A DNA stretch of 54,115 nt from Scytalidium lignicola (Eukaryota > Ascomycota > Leotiomycetes). The notes under the pieces were generated by a model. It saw only the letters and a program-made list of their open reading frames with translations, searched no databases and was not told the DNA's origin. The translations under genes were made by a program, and so were the position numbers. Where the stretch lies: positions 1 to 54,115 of the forward strand of contig NCSJ02000294.1 in NCBI GenBank assembly GCA_002812745.2, in the 5' to 3' direction. Position 1 is the first letter of the stretch; every line of letters begins with the position of its first letter. Shown piece by piece: positions 28,096 through 39,303 of the stretch.

Positions 28096-28572
28096 TTAGG
28101 CAGCCTCACTATTGGTGGCAGGTTCAGGGGACGCGACGGTTCCACCATGAATTTGTTCCTTCTCATTGAAGGCCTTCTCCTTGTCCATACGGTCGTAGAG
28201 GCGGAGATCTAACTCAGTGATGTCAATCTGAGTGTGACCGAGCAAGAGGAGGAATCCAAAAACGGGTTTGCTGAGGATGTCGAGAATACCGTAAAAGACC
28301 TGCTCAGAGTCAGGTGGAATGACATTACCACCCTCCGAGACACCCCAGTAGATGGGATAGAGGATCCAAAGGATGAAGATGTGAGGCCCCAAGATGCGAT
28401 ACAGAGGCCTAATGTTTCCGCCTAGGGCAGTGGAATGCTTAATGTCAGCCAAACAGATGTTCTCCAATACAAGCGCGAGTGCAACGAGGCCGGTAGTGTA
28501 GTAAATCCATTTATAGGTGTCGGGAACAATAGCGCCAACGAAGAATAGGAGGGCATACATAATTTCCAGCAT
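28096..28572 (-). pseudogene. 5'-truncated microbial-rhodopsin-like protein (fungal opsin-related type)
   Basis: An open frame of 158 codons from the first ATG matches the second half of fungal opsin-related/HSP30-YRO2 proteins: helix D (YALLFFVGAIV), KWIYYTTGLVALALVL, helix F (FILWILYPIYWGVSEGG), the NVIPPDSE loop and helix G with FYGILDILSKPVFGFLLLLGH. The lysine that binds retinal in rhodopsins is kept (Lys102 of this fragment, D-x3-K). Homologous sequence continues about ten codons upstream (CRWHTILYTI) to a TGA. The first three helices are not found in the 800 bp upstream in any frame. It is either a truncated relic or a gene whose 5' exons were lost; a short four-helix product is less likely. 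Confidence 0.75.
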
Positions 28573-29383
28573 AATCGTGTAGAGGATTGTGTGCCAGCGG
28601 CACGATACTCAAGCTCTTCTCAGCCATCACTATCAACCTCAGCAAAAATAAGACAGGATTTTTGTCTAAAAACAAAGCATTTAGTTCCTATTTCATTAAC
28701 ATCAAAAATTATGGAGGGGGACGCTATTAGTTGCCGGGAAAAATATATACTTAGCTGAATTATTTATAGAGTTCTAAACGGGGTTCGGAGTGCCACACGG
28801 AACTGCACAAGAAAATAAAATGCCTCTCTTCGGGTTGCATGCCCCATAGTTATTTTCCTCAACTTCGGAACGTCGTACCAAATGATTGCATTTTCTTCGA
28901 ATAGCGGTGGCTGTAGTGCTTGGAAGAGGGGGCATAGGAACTGCTAGTGAAATCCGATCGGACTGCGACTATCTCGAGTAGTCCTCCGGGCCGTGTAGAT
29001 CGGCAATTGGCGATATCTAGCTAAGGTGGTTCCGGGTCTCCGATATCAAGCATTGAATAATTCAATCAGCTGCCAGCTAGTGTGTCAGGGGGTGGTGCAT
29101 CTTTGGTGACACACACCATTTGAAATTTAACAAAACCCCAGACTATCATTTTGGTATGTCCTATTCAATTTTGTCGTATTTCTTTTGCCAAATTCATAGT
29201 ATTAGAGCTCAGGACATATGGAGATGGTAGGGGATGCATGTGAACAATCCTTTGAGAATGACTACATGATGGAATTCCCGTCGAAGGTAGAAGTAAGTTC
29301 TTCGGATTTTATACTACAGTAGCAAGTTGCTCGCCTACGTATTAGATTTTCTACTACAACCTTACTAAATCTTCAGCCTAGAC
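28573..29383. other. Intergenic
   Basis: Searched for opsin helices A-C on the minus strand and for other frames; none found. Mixed composition, no supported feature. Confidence 0.45.
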
Positions 29384-31911
29384 CTAAAGTCCATCACGAA
29401 TAGTGAGCATGACTTTGAGCAGTTTCTGTGAAAGTCTCCAGACCCTCATTCGTTTGAGGATCTCAGCTGCCTCATCGAGGACTTGTTTCCACCCTATCTC
29501 GCAACATAGGACCGGTACTCCATGGACACTAATAACATTCTCTCCACCATCCCTAACCCAGTTGGAAATGCTATCTGATATTGGATCGCCTGGACTACCT
29601 AGATGGTCAATTCGCAGCCCTCTATTTAGGCGCTGGCCGGTGGGAGGTAGAAATTGAGCCATTAACATCAGAAACACGCCGGCATGGAACACCATAAACG
29701 GCTCCATTGACATGTTTTCTGGAAATTGCCTAGTTAATGCGAGGATCTGCGCACAATGAAATGCTACTTCTCGTACTAATTGGAGATTTTGCGAAGCCCA
29801 CTGGAGCATGTGAGTTCGCGATATCTTCCCCTTTTCTGTTTTCCGAAGAAGACAATTTCGTAGAAACGAATAATAATGGTTCATGAGATTACCAGCGCCA
29901 TAGATATGAGCTAGGTGAATTATATGCATCGCGTGGACGGAGCGTCCTACTTCTGCCCTTGTATGCGTTCGACACTGTAAGACAGGAAATTGCCAGAAAC
30001 TGTCGATGGCGTCCAATATCTTCCGCCGAGCACCCTCCATATTATCACCAATAAGATCCTCCATGAGTGATAACTTCACCTCCTTCAGACTCCACAACAC
30101 TCTACTCAGTGACAAAAGAATGATGATTCGATGCCGTTCGTTTGTGAGTTTTTCCGCGACTTCTCGATTGCCTCCCAAAACACTTTTGATCGCAGGTTGC
30201 AATAGCGAAGGTGTGAGTGTGAGGATTGAGTTGATCGTTGGGTACATTGATACCCATGCGTATGCAGATTCAGCATCCCAATGCTTCATCGAGCATGGTA
30301 ATGCCATTCGAGCATCGGCTATGTTCAGGAGTGGCCGGTCGTTCTGCAGCAGTGAAATACAGGCGTCGTATTCCTAGGCAAACGGGGATTAATCAATTAG
30401 TCAGGACTGGTAGAGAGAGTGATATAGATAAGTATAGATTTGGGATAAACCTAATTGCTCGCAAACATACATATACGGCCCAGCCCAAGCGACGGAGTCT
30501 TTCCTGTCGAATCCACTCTTTCCATGTATCTTCAAGAGCATCTGATACACCTGGCTCGAATTCTGGATCGCCAAATAGTCCCATGTATTTGGCGTGATAA
30601 ACTATTGAGCTCCGACAGGATTCACTCAGCTCGAAGAGACGTTCATTGCCGCTACCGTATCCGTAGAGCGCCTGCAGTAGCTGCGCTGTCAAAAGTGACT
30701 CTGTACGCACAAACCGGCGATCATGTTCAGCCTATTATTACGAAACATGTTAAGACGTGACACCCAAATGCAATTAACATAGGAAAAGGTAAAAGAAAGT
30801 GGCATTGAAAAGAGAGATCCAAGCAACTATTATGGCTTGTAAAGTACGTACCATGAAAACGAGTAATCGACGGGTCAACTCGGACACGGCACTGGCAAAG
30901 ACGTCACATCCTTCCAAATCAGAATGACACGCACCAATTGAAATAATAGCTAAAGTGACGATTAGACTCTCCCCAGGATCGAAAGTTGGGCGATGGATAA
31001 TCGGGAGAGTCTGTAGGGGTTAGTGTCGCCATCCAGGTAACACATTCTCTAGATATGAAGGACACGAAGACCCACTTGGTGGAAATGTACAAAATACATA
31101 TCTATGCAATGGTCTAAAGTTTGCTGGTTTGGGAATGATTCGACAGCAACGGACCGCCAGGGGCTTCGTTCGGAAGGTAGTTCAATGCCGTGCCGCAATG
31201 CACTGTGAACAGAGGAGCTGAGAACCCGCGTGGAATAGTGTTTCTGAGTCTGATAGGGCTCTGTAGCTTCGCCCAGGGGAGGAAGTATAATCCTCTGCGA
31301 CGGGCTAGCATGGAATTCCATGGGCCAAGGATCATCTGGTGGGGAGCCATCCTGGGGATCCGGAGTTGGAAGATTTCCACCAATCCACCGGCCGTTTTCT
31401 GATGCTGGTTGATACATCGAAGAGACCGCGGGCAAATCTTGGGACTGGATTGGTCTCATGAATGGAATTCCCATATACCCTGCAAGAGGAGGCTCTTCTA
31501 TTGACATTGCCAAGTCGTGTCTGTAATGTCGAACATCCATTCCAGATTCGAAGCAAAGGCGCTATGATCCTGCAGTTCAAACGGAAAAGGTAGTTCTGCT
31601 GCGGCAATTGCTCCGGAAGTGATGAAGTAGAGTCTCTAACGGAAGGCTGCCCTGGATCCACTGAGTGCTGCTCTCGAGAAGTGGTGAGAGAATTCGAGGC
31701 TATTACACTATCTGCTTTGGGGGTACAGGACGAAGAGTGGAGTCTATTGGAGATGGGTGACTCTCTAGCATTCTCCTGAATTAATTCTCCTACTTGATCC
31801 TGTGGTGATTGCTCTGGGGGTGGTTGAGTTTGAGCCTTATAGAAACAGGCGATATTCCGTTTCACACAGGAAGAGCAGGAGGGTTGCTCGCAGAGACATC
31901 GGATTTTTGCC
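29384..31911 (-). CDS. Zn2Cys6-type transcription factor, 5' end unresolved
   Basis: The C-terminal model is firm: exons 31540(or earlier)-31076, 31010-30852, 30731-30471 and 30373-29384, with frame kept at each junction. It carries the fungal-specific domain: YFVHFHQ, TLPIIHRPTFDP, RQERLRRLGWAVYEYD and a long helical C-terminus. The N-terminal part is doubtful. A segment starting at 31911 encodes the second half of a zinc cluster (RAKIRC, then PSCSSC, then NIAC), but the first CxxC is missing. A shift is then needed to the frame reading FELQDHSAFASNLEWMFD (near 31550-31600), and another to reach the exon ending at 31076. Introns could explain one shift; both together suggest decay or a truncated gene. 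Confidence 0.65.
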
Positions 31912-32025
31912 CTAGACGTGCAACAGGTTAGAAGAGAGGCGGAGAGATAGAGATGAGGTATTACCTGCAAGTGAGTGGTGACAAATATTTCTCAGGATAC
32001 CCGGCGACATGCTAAGCTCATGCAG

Positions 32026-32895
32026 GAACCGACACATCAAATGTGATGAAGCTAAGCCCTCTTATATAAGATGTAGGAGCGCAGGGCGTAAATGTGGTGG
32101 GTATGAAACTCCTAAGGAGTCACCACCAGTGGCATTTCTCGTAGTTGCCACTGGTTCGGCTCGGGCGGAGTGTAATAGAAAGGCTCAAAGGGCATTTCAG
32201 TTCTTCCGTGAAATCTGTGCTCCCGTCTTGCCAAGTTACGGGAACCCTTCTTTCTGGAGCAAACTGGTTTTACAGGCTTGTCATGCAGAGGAGAGTATCA
32301 AGCACCTTGTGATTGCTGCATCATCTTTAAGCCAACAACAACATTCACTATCGGCTACCTCATCCAAGAATATACTGTTCCTAATCCATTACGGAAAAGC
32401 GTTGAGGCTATTGAGTAACTCCCGGAGTCCAGACGTTGCTATTGTGCTTATGGCTTGCCTCTTGCTGGTTATCTGTGGTCAGCTTCAAAACAGGGAGGAC
32501 ATCGCAACTCAACATTTCATAGCCGGGAAGAAGATTCTTGACTCGTATTTGGGAAAGGGGGTTCTAGGCTGCAGGAACCCGGTCATTGGCGAGATCGCTT
32601 TGATATTTTCACGTTTAGAGCTTGATAAAGGCGGCCACCAGCTAATAGGTCCGGGGCGTATGACAAGGTGTAATATGCATGGTGTCCCTTTTTGTGAAGA
32701 GGATGCATGCTTACCTCCCTCTAAAGACAACCGAATCGAGAGATGAGCATTTTTCATGTTTCTAGAAAGTTAAAAGATGCGCAGAATCGGCTCCTATATG
32801 CATTGTTTGTGTCTCTAACCACTTTCACCCTGACCATTCGCCGTAGAATGTATCGGCTGAGTAGTTTAGAGAGAGAGGCCGTTGCTCTCGGGCTT
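32026..32895 (+). pseudogene. Zn2Cys6 transcription factor, degenerate and 5'-truncated
   Basis: From what looks like an intron 3' end (GCTAAG...TGCAG, 32025) the frame reads NRHIKCDEAKPSYIRC and RSAGRKCGGY, a zinc cluster in which the fourth cysteine is Tyr (TAT). The first two cysteines would need an upstream exon. A possible TGC-AA donor at 31970-31980 gives GITC, lacking Cys1. The body matches the DUF3468-type regulator domain (FFREICAPVLPSYGNPSFWSKL, then HAEESIKHLVIAASSL). The frame stops at 32746, but homologous-looking sequence (SRKLKDAQNRLLYALF) resumes in another frame at about 32755. It starts about 110 bp from the facing zinc-cluster segment of the minus-strand gene. Confidence 0.65.
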
Positions 32896-34507
32896 GAAGA
32901 TAGCTCGTAGAGTTCGGATTCGAAGTGCGAAATGTCTTCGATAATAGGAACGACGGGATGGATTACGGCTGCGTCTGCCTCTATGGCATCACTCTCCTCC
33001 AGGACATACTAGACGAGAGCCGGACATGAATGGGGTCCAGTGAACAGACTCCTCCTGTGACATCGTCGAACTGCAGGAGGCTTGTAGCGACGATATTTTC
33101 CCTAGCACGACAATGTCCTGTGAAGAGCATCCACGTGGATGAGATCTAGAGGATGAGGCTCCATAACCGGCCTGCTAATTTGTTGCCTTTGAGCTATCTC
33201 AAGTCCAATCTCCTAGGCAGACCGTTATGTCCACATTGTCACCCCTGCTCATGGCGCTCATTGGCGCCTCCCATGCTAGACCAGGAATGGTACCAGCGCC
33301 TCCCTACATTACCACCTTCTATCAGCAGATTGCAGAAGAAGCTGATTGACAGCTGCGGTAGGTGTTCCAAATGAAACCAGATGAGGAATCAGACTGACCA
33401 GGGGCGAGACTACCTCCATCTTTGCCATGAACTCACAACTCTACTCATGGGCAACACTGTCTTAGACACGCCAACGGTGAGTGCCGTTGGCCGAACTAAT
33501 TTGCGAGATGGGTCTTGAGTGCATCGACTTTGACGATGTAACCACCTCCAACTTTAGCTGCTGATTAAATGAGCTAATAGTAATATATAATATGATTAGC
33601 CTTCATGCCTTGTAAAATCACAAACCCTTGTTAAATCCTAGTTTAACCCCTGCGAGGAGGAAGTATTTAGGAAGGGGGAGAGGGGGAATTAGAAGAATAA
33701 ATCGCTTTTTAAACAAGGTAGCCCAAGATTTGTATAAATTTAGAATCCTATGGTAGGGCTGACAATGACTCCTTGTTATTTGTAGCTTAGTATCTTCGTA
33801 TAACCTAGGTTCAGTCGGGATCAAAGTTATACGCTAGTTATTCAACGTATTAAACACTCAATGTTCTTGGTTTCCCCCACGCTAGGAGTGAACGCAAATG
33901 GCCTATGGACCTTGAAGGGATAACGGGCTCGTGAACTATATCTGCGAAATCTGTAAGAAGGACCATGGCTTCACTAAAACACCCCCAAGTTCAGGAGCAA
34001 TCTGAGATATTTGCAGACCGCTACTACACCAACATGTAACACTACAGTAATAAATAAATATCATAATTGGCAGTTCTAATTAATAGTCAACGTAATAAAA
34101 TAGTTAGGTCTACAAGATCCACTATCCCACGGTTTCCCAGTAGGACACGTTAGGAATCACTCTTGAATTAATGAACTTTTGATTGCCAAGAACTTCTTCG
34201 GCTTTATTTTATTTTGGAAGCAAATGCCCTTCATATCATTTGCTGTATCCGGAATCTCGGGCCTTTCTCTACAGGTGAGAGATGGGTAATCTTACATACA
34301 ACAATGGCACGTTACACGTTAGTAAACTTTCTATCCGGACGGCCATTGGCATCACATGTCCATTGCACCGAAGGAATGACCTCGAGTGACTTTATTTAGA
34401 GAGTAGTTTAATATATAAGATAGACTTTCCTACTCCCAAGCTCTAGGAAGCTAATTCTTCTATTATAACTCCTTTGTTCTTCGGTCATTTTCTTAGCTAA
34501 CACTACA
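32896..34507. other. Intergenic, possibly with decayed coding remains
   Basis: The first 650 bp are GC-richer than the flanks and broken by stops in every frame. They may be the eroded 3' end of the preceding regulator. An inverted-repeat-end fragment lies at 33630-33685. From 33700 to 34507 it is AT-rich, and the last part is the promoter of the glucanase. Confidence 0.4.
33630..33685. repeat. Solo end of the inverted-repeat element family
   Basis: It reads TTTAACCCCTGC, then GGAAGTATTTAG, then GAAGGGGGAG. This matches the right end of the element at 38151-39148 (ATCCCTGGAGG, GGAAGTATTTAG, GGGAGGGGG). No partner end was found nearby. Confidence 0.55.
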
Positions 34508-36913
34508 ATGGTACGACTTTCGTCAACCCACGCCCTTTCCTTCCTAATTTCTTGCGCCTTTGCAGGACCTGCAGAAGCTGCGCCTAGAGACCGGACTCTA
34601 GATACACGAGCTAGCTCTTACTGGCTTCCACAAGTCAAGCACAATGGCGTCTCTCCATTCAACTCGAACTCAAGTTACGTTGTTTTTCGTGATGTGACCA
34701 AATACGGCGCCAAGGGAGACGCCACTACCGACGATCATGCCGCTATTCAAAAGGCTTTAACTGGTACTGTGATTTCCTGATATAAATGCACGGGAGACTA
34801 AATTAACATAAGGTAGACGGAGATAACTGTGCGAAGAGTAGCTGTCAGTGCTCTACTCACTATCCCAAAGTCGTCTACTTTCCTCCTGGCGCCTACAAAG
34901 TTGGTAACAAGTTGGAAATTTCTATGTATACGCAAATCAAAGGGGATCCCACCAATCGTCCAACCATCAAAGCATCATCGAACTTTGGAGATTCTATTTT
35001 CATCGATGGTTATCCAGATGATGGCGGTTATTGGAATACCAGGGCTTCCACTTTGAACTTTCAGAAGACCATCGACAACATTATTATCGACAGCACTGCC
35101 GTCGGCAGTTCAGTTTCCCTAGATCTAGTTAACTGGGCTGTTGCACAAGCCACCGCAATTCGTAATGTCCAATTCAACATGCCTGTTGGCTCTAAACGCC
35201 AGGGCCTTATCATGGAGGGAGGAAACGGTGGTGGCGGCTCAGGAACATACATGGGAGATATGGTCTTCAATGGAGGTTCTACTGGCTTGCGCATCAATAA
35301 CCAGCAGTTTCACGTCAGATCATGCACCTTTAATGTAAGTCAACTCCAGAGTGAACATATGGCAGTACTAATGATACTAGAACGTCGCCACAGGCATCAC
35401 TTCCGACCATTTGTTCATTGGCGTGTTTCAGCAGATGGCTTTCAACAACTGTAACGTGGGACTAGATACTGGATCCTCTAACTCGATCACGCTATTGGAT
35501 TCCACGGCTAGCAACACTCCTCTTGTGATCAACGCACAGAAACAGTCACCCACCGACACGCGTTCAGTCGTGATCGATAACCTTGTAACGACCAATTGCG
35601 CTACTATTGTGAAGCGGGCTGATAACGGGGAGAATCTTCTTGCTGGAGGATCTGGCACCACCAAAGTCGCTTCCTGGGTTCGAGGCGCAACCTACGATGG
35701 GACATATACCAAAGACTTCACAGCGGGTGCTACCGTCAAGACCCCTTCCAAGCCAGCCTCGATGCTGGATGAAAATGGCCGCTTCATAACCAAGCCAAAG
35801 CCAACGTTCAATAATGTCGCTGCCAGTGACGTTATCAATGTTAAAGATGGTGGAGCCAAAGGTGATAGCTCGACTGATGATCATGCTGCTCTTCAGGTTG
35901 TGATTAATTCCAACGTCGGCAAAATCATCTACTTCCCATACGGTGTATACCGTATCTCCGATACCCTCGTTATCCCACCCGGATCAATTCTTCAAGGCGA
36001 GGCATGGGCCAGTATCCGTGCAGCAGGAACAGTATGGAAGGATCAAACTGCTCCCAAGGCCGTGGTCCAGTTTGGGTCTGCTAGTGATAGCATCACTAGT
36101 CAGATGATGGACTTTATCATTGAACCCGGTCATGTCTACGAAGGCGCAAAAATGGTCGAAGTACTGGGCGATGTCGCAATGTACGATGTTGTCATGCGCA
36201 TCGGCGGTTCCCAAGCAAGCAGCGCCTTGTCGAGCTCTTGCAATGATGTGAGCAACCCTTGTCGCGCAGCCTTTATTTCGCTCCATGTGACCACTTCAGG
36301 CTCTGGATATTTTGAGAACGTATGGGGATGGGGTGCCGACCATGCCGTCGACGGCGGTGGTGTTTCTGCTGTGGGATCTGGCCGTGGGGCTCTCATTGAG
36401 AGTACAAGACCGAGCTTTTTTGTCGGTGTGGCCATGGAGCACCATGTCTTCTATGCTTTTAAGACTACCAACGCGCAGAATGTCTTTTTTGGTATGTTAC
36501 AGACTGAAGGACCGTACTGGCAGACCTCATCTGTTGCTCCTTCGACCTGGGGTGTCAACAGCGCATACCACGACCCCAACTTTAGCAACTGTGCCGCAGG
36601 TGATATTCATTGTCGTCTCCAATTTGATATGCATGTCGATGGTGGAAGCCACATTTTCTCTTATGGTACTGCATTCTTGGCTATCGATGTGTCTGGCCAA
36701 GAAAACTCCATCTGGATCAAGAATATGCCCAAGAACAGTATATGGTATAACTCTAATGTTGGGGGGACTGGTATCAAAGGGGGCAACTCTGCTTTCACGA
36801 ATATCATCGCGGTATCTGGAACTGGTGGAGGAAAGGTTGCTGTCGCCGATACACGCAGTAGCCATGAATGGGGAAGTGGCGGTCATGCCTCGGCCTTCCT
36901 TGCCTTTGTGTAA
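34508..36913 (+). CDS. Secreted glucan 1,3-beta-glucosidase, GH55
   Basis: Three exons (34508-34763, 34817-35334, 35381-36913) give 768 aa, the normal GH55 size. The enzyme removes glucose from the non-reducing ends of beta-1,3-glucans outside the cell, for wall remodelling, mycoparasitism or nutrition. A signal peptide covers about residues 1-24 (ends PAEAAP). Two tandem right-handed beta-helix (pectate-lyase-3-like) modules each begin with the same motif: KYGAKGDATTDDHAAIQ near 65-81 and GGAKGDSSTDDHAALQ near 415-430. HVDGGSHIF, TEGPYWQ and WGWGADHAVDGGG are typical GH55 segments. The glycine- and asparagine-rich cores fit stacked beta-coils. All splice junctions keep frame. Confidence 0.95.
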
Positions 36914-37640
36914 GCGTAGTGATGTGCTTTCCAACCCGTAAGATTTACTCCAGAAATTAGACACAATAGCTAGATATTCGACTATTGAAGCACTGTATAC
37001 ATAATTTTTGTGAGCAGGTTGATATCCTTGAAACAATCTAAAGCGATTATCTGACGCTATGTCCTCTATAGGCTATGCAGAAGCATTCAATGGTCAACAC
37101 ATTATGAGAAGGTACCCCTGAACACTATAAAATAGGGGACCACGGTTGTAATTGGAGGCCTTACTTATACATTCTTTATATGAGTTAATTATAACGGAAC
37201 AAGTGAATACCAACAATCAGTGGCTATCTTGCGACAAAGTTAATCTTAAGAATAGCAAAGTCATAAAAATAATAAACACAAGACTAAGAGAATCTTAGGA
37301 CTATTGGCACATGATATATGTAGGAAATATAAAGTTATATTAAAGTAAATTAATTAAACTCTTATAATTTCATTTGTTTATATAAGAAAATTATCTTTAA
37401 ACTAAATGTGAACTTCATGTTTAACTTAAGTTATAACTTAATACATTAATTCAAAACATTCTTATATCTTCAAGGTTTACTTTATTCTTTAACTTGATTG
37501 TCTCTAAAATCATAAAATTCCCTTTTATAAATTAAGTTAAGTAAAAGTCTTCTTTCAGTTATTGAAATATATATTAAAATGGAAATAAATTCCGTGTTCC
37601 CATTTTTGCATATTAAGAATTAATTAAATAAAAGAAAATC
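36914..37640. other. Very AT-rich intergenic DNA
   Basis: From about 37140 to 37640 it is nearly all A and T with TTAA/TATA words and no frames. The composition is what heavily mutated (RIP-like) non-coding DNA looks like. Confidence 0.5.
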
Positions 37641-38080
37641 AAGCTCCGACGAACTTCCTTGGGACCGCAGCTAAAGCCTCAGATGCCTCCATGGGGCACC
37701 AAATGTCTAGTACCATTGATCATAGTCACTTTGCCGTGCTCCAAGAAGGGCATAGTCAGCCTTTTTGGGGCCTCCTCTCCCTACTCCGAGCACGACCCCG
37801 CCAATCTTCCCCAACACCGGTCGAGAGTCATACCGTCCACGCTGCTTGATTCACAAGAAGAACTGCCCTGACAGGCACCTGTGGCCGCATTGGTAGATGG
37901 CTATGTGAACCGATGAACTGCTCTGCGGTTGCCTGATCGCGGTGAAGCTCAAGCAGACCGGTCCGAACTTCCTCGGAGAGTGGTTCCGGTCCCAGTGGTG
38001 TCGGCGTCCAGAGCACCAGTCACTGCCGAGGGTATACAGCGGGTATCGTTTGGCAACTTTCGTTCTCCAACCTTTGTAGT
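37641..38080. other. GC-rich fragment inserted in AT-rich DNA
   Basis: A 440-bp block of clearly higher GC with sharp edges. The minus strand is open for 62 codons (37828-38016; includes PLGPEPLSEEVRTGLLELH), which looks coding-like, but I recognise no family and stops follow. It is most likely a captured or relic piece of a gene. Confidence 0.4.
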
Positions 38081-38143
38081 CCTTGCGGTTCTTGTTCAGA
38101 ATCTCGGTTTTGATCCCCGCAGGTTGATATTTAGGGGGGAGGG
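38079..38143. repeat. Right-end fragment of the inverted-repeat element family
   Basis: The segment 38079-38106 matches 12635-12662. It is followed by GATCCCCGCAGG and ATATTTAGGGGGGAGGG, the family terminus. It abuts the left end of the next element within about 10 bp. Confidence 0.6.
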
Positions 38144-38150
38144 ATAATAC

Positions 38151-39148
38151 TACTTCCCCTCAAAATACTTCACCATTCAGGGATTAAAATAGGGATTTTG
38201 ACTAGGGATTTTAACTAAGGTTTTCTTTCAAGGGTGTATGGCCAATTAAATCATGTTTTACTGTTAGTTTATTTTTGTTGCCTGTTAATTGTCTATTATT
38301 TATAATTGTTGGTTCCAATAATCACGTATTAGTCACGTGCAATTAGCGTTAGCGTGGATTAGGTAATCAGGGGGTTGCATACGTTCCACGTATGCACCTC
38401 CTACCTAACAATCAATCATCATCAACACAACAGGTATATCACGTAAAGGAATTACGTGCCGTACTTCGTGTTGAGCCCTTAATTGGGTATACCGACAATA
38501 ATGTACTTACTTGAAAAGTAATCTTTCATGTTATGAACCGTGCAGTTGAATATTTGCCACTCGACCATTCCCGAAAAGCGTACAAGATTTTAACGATCAC
38601 ATCGTTAGCTGCTATTTCACTGTAATATTCCCAACATTTTGTATATTATTATAGAATTTTGTATATAAAGTCATTTAATAATACATCAGTTTAAGTTTAT
38701 TCAAAATAAATATTAAATCACTTCTTTATTCGTTAAGAACATTAATTATAAGGACTATTTTCAGACTGTAAATTAAACTGTATATAATCTAGTCCGATTA
38801 AAAAATGGGGACCGTTTTACGGTTTAATCCTAAAAACCTGAGACCGGACTATCAATTTACTATCTGGTCCGGACGGGACCACAGTCCGATGCAACGGTCC
38901 GGCCAGTCTATTTTATATTAGAGTTAATAAGATAAGTGTAAAACTGTTATTACTGCAAATGGAGGGCTTACAATGTATTGAATATTAAGTTTATTACTGC
39001 TATTGTATTACTACTAGTTGCTATGTGACGGTAATATGCAACTCGATTGGCTATTACACCCTGGAAGGATTATTGAAACCCTAGTCAAAATCCCTGGTCA
39101 AAATTTCTGTCTTTATCCCTGGAGGGGAAGTATTTAGGGGAGGGGGTA
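38151..39148. mobile_element. Transposon-like element, about 1 kb, with about 95-bp terminal inverted repeats
   Basis: The left end (TA, then CTTCCCCTCAAAATACTTC) runs through CAGGGAT, GGGATTTTGACTAGGG and a final GGGTGTATGGCCAAT. The reverse complement of the right end gives CCCCCTCCCCTAAATACTTC, CAGGGAT, GGGATTTTGACTAGGG and GGGTGTAATAGCCAAT in the same order. TA flanks both ends (38151-38152, 39147-39148), which fits a Tc1/mariner-type target duplication. The interior is AT-rich with no transposase frame, so it is a non-autonomous element. It includes the palindrome GCATACGT-TCC-ACGTATGC (38377-38395) and GGTCCGG-rich words near 38860-38910. Confidence 0.7.
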
Positions 39149-39303
39149 GAGCAAACCCGGGCTTAGCCTAGAAAGTTACGCAACTAGTATTTGAGTCTGG
39201 GGATAGATAGATCCGGGGTAACAAGGACCCTACTTAAGGCAATGAATAGCCAATATAGCGTGATCTTTTAGTATTGATCCTTGATTCAGATCTCATTGAT
39301 CGC

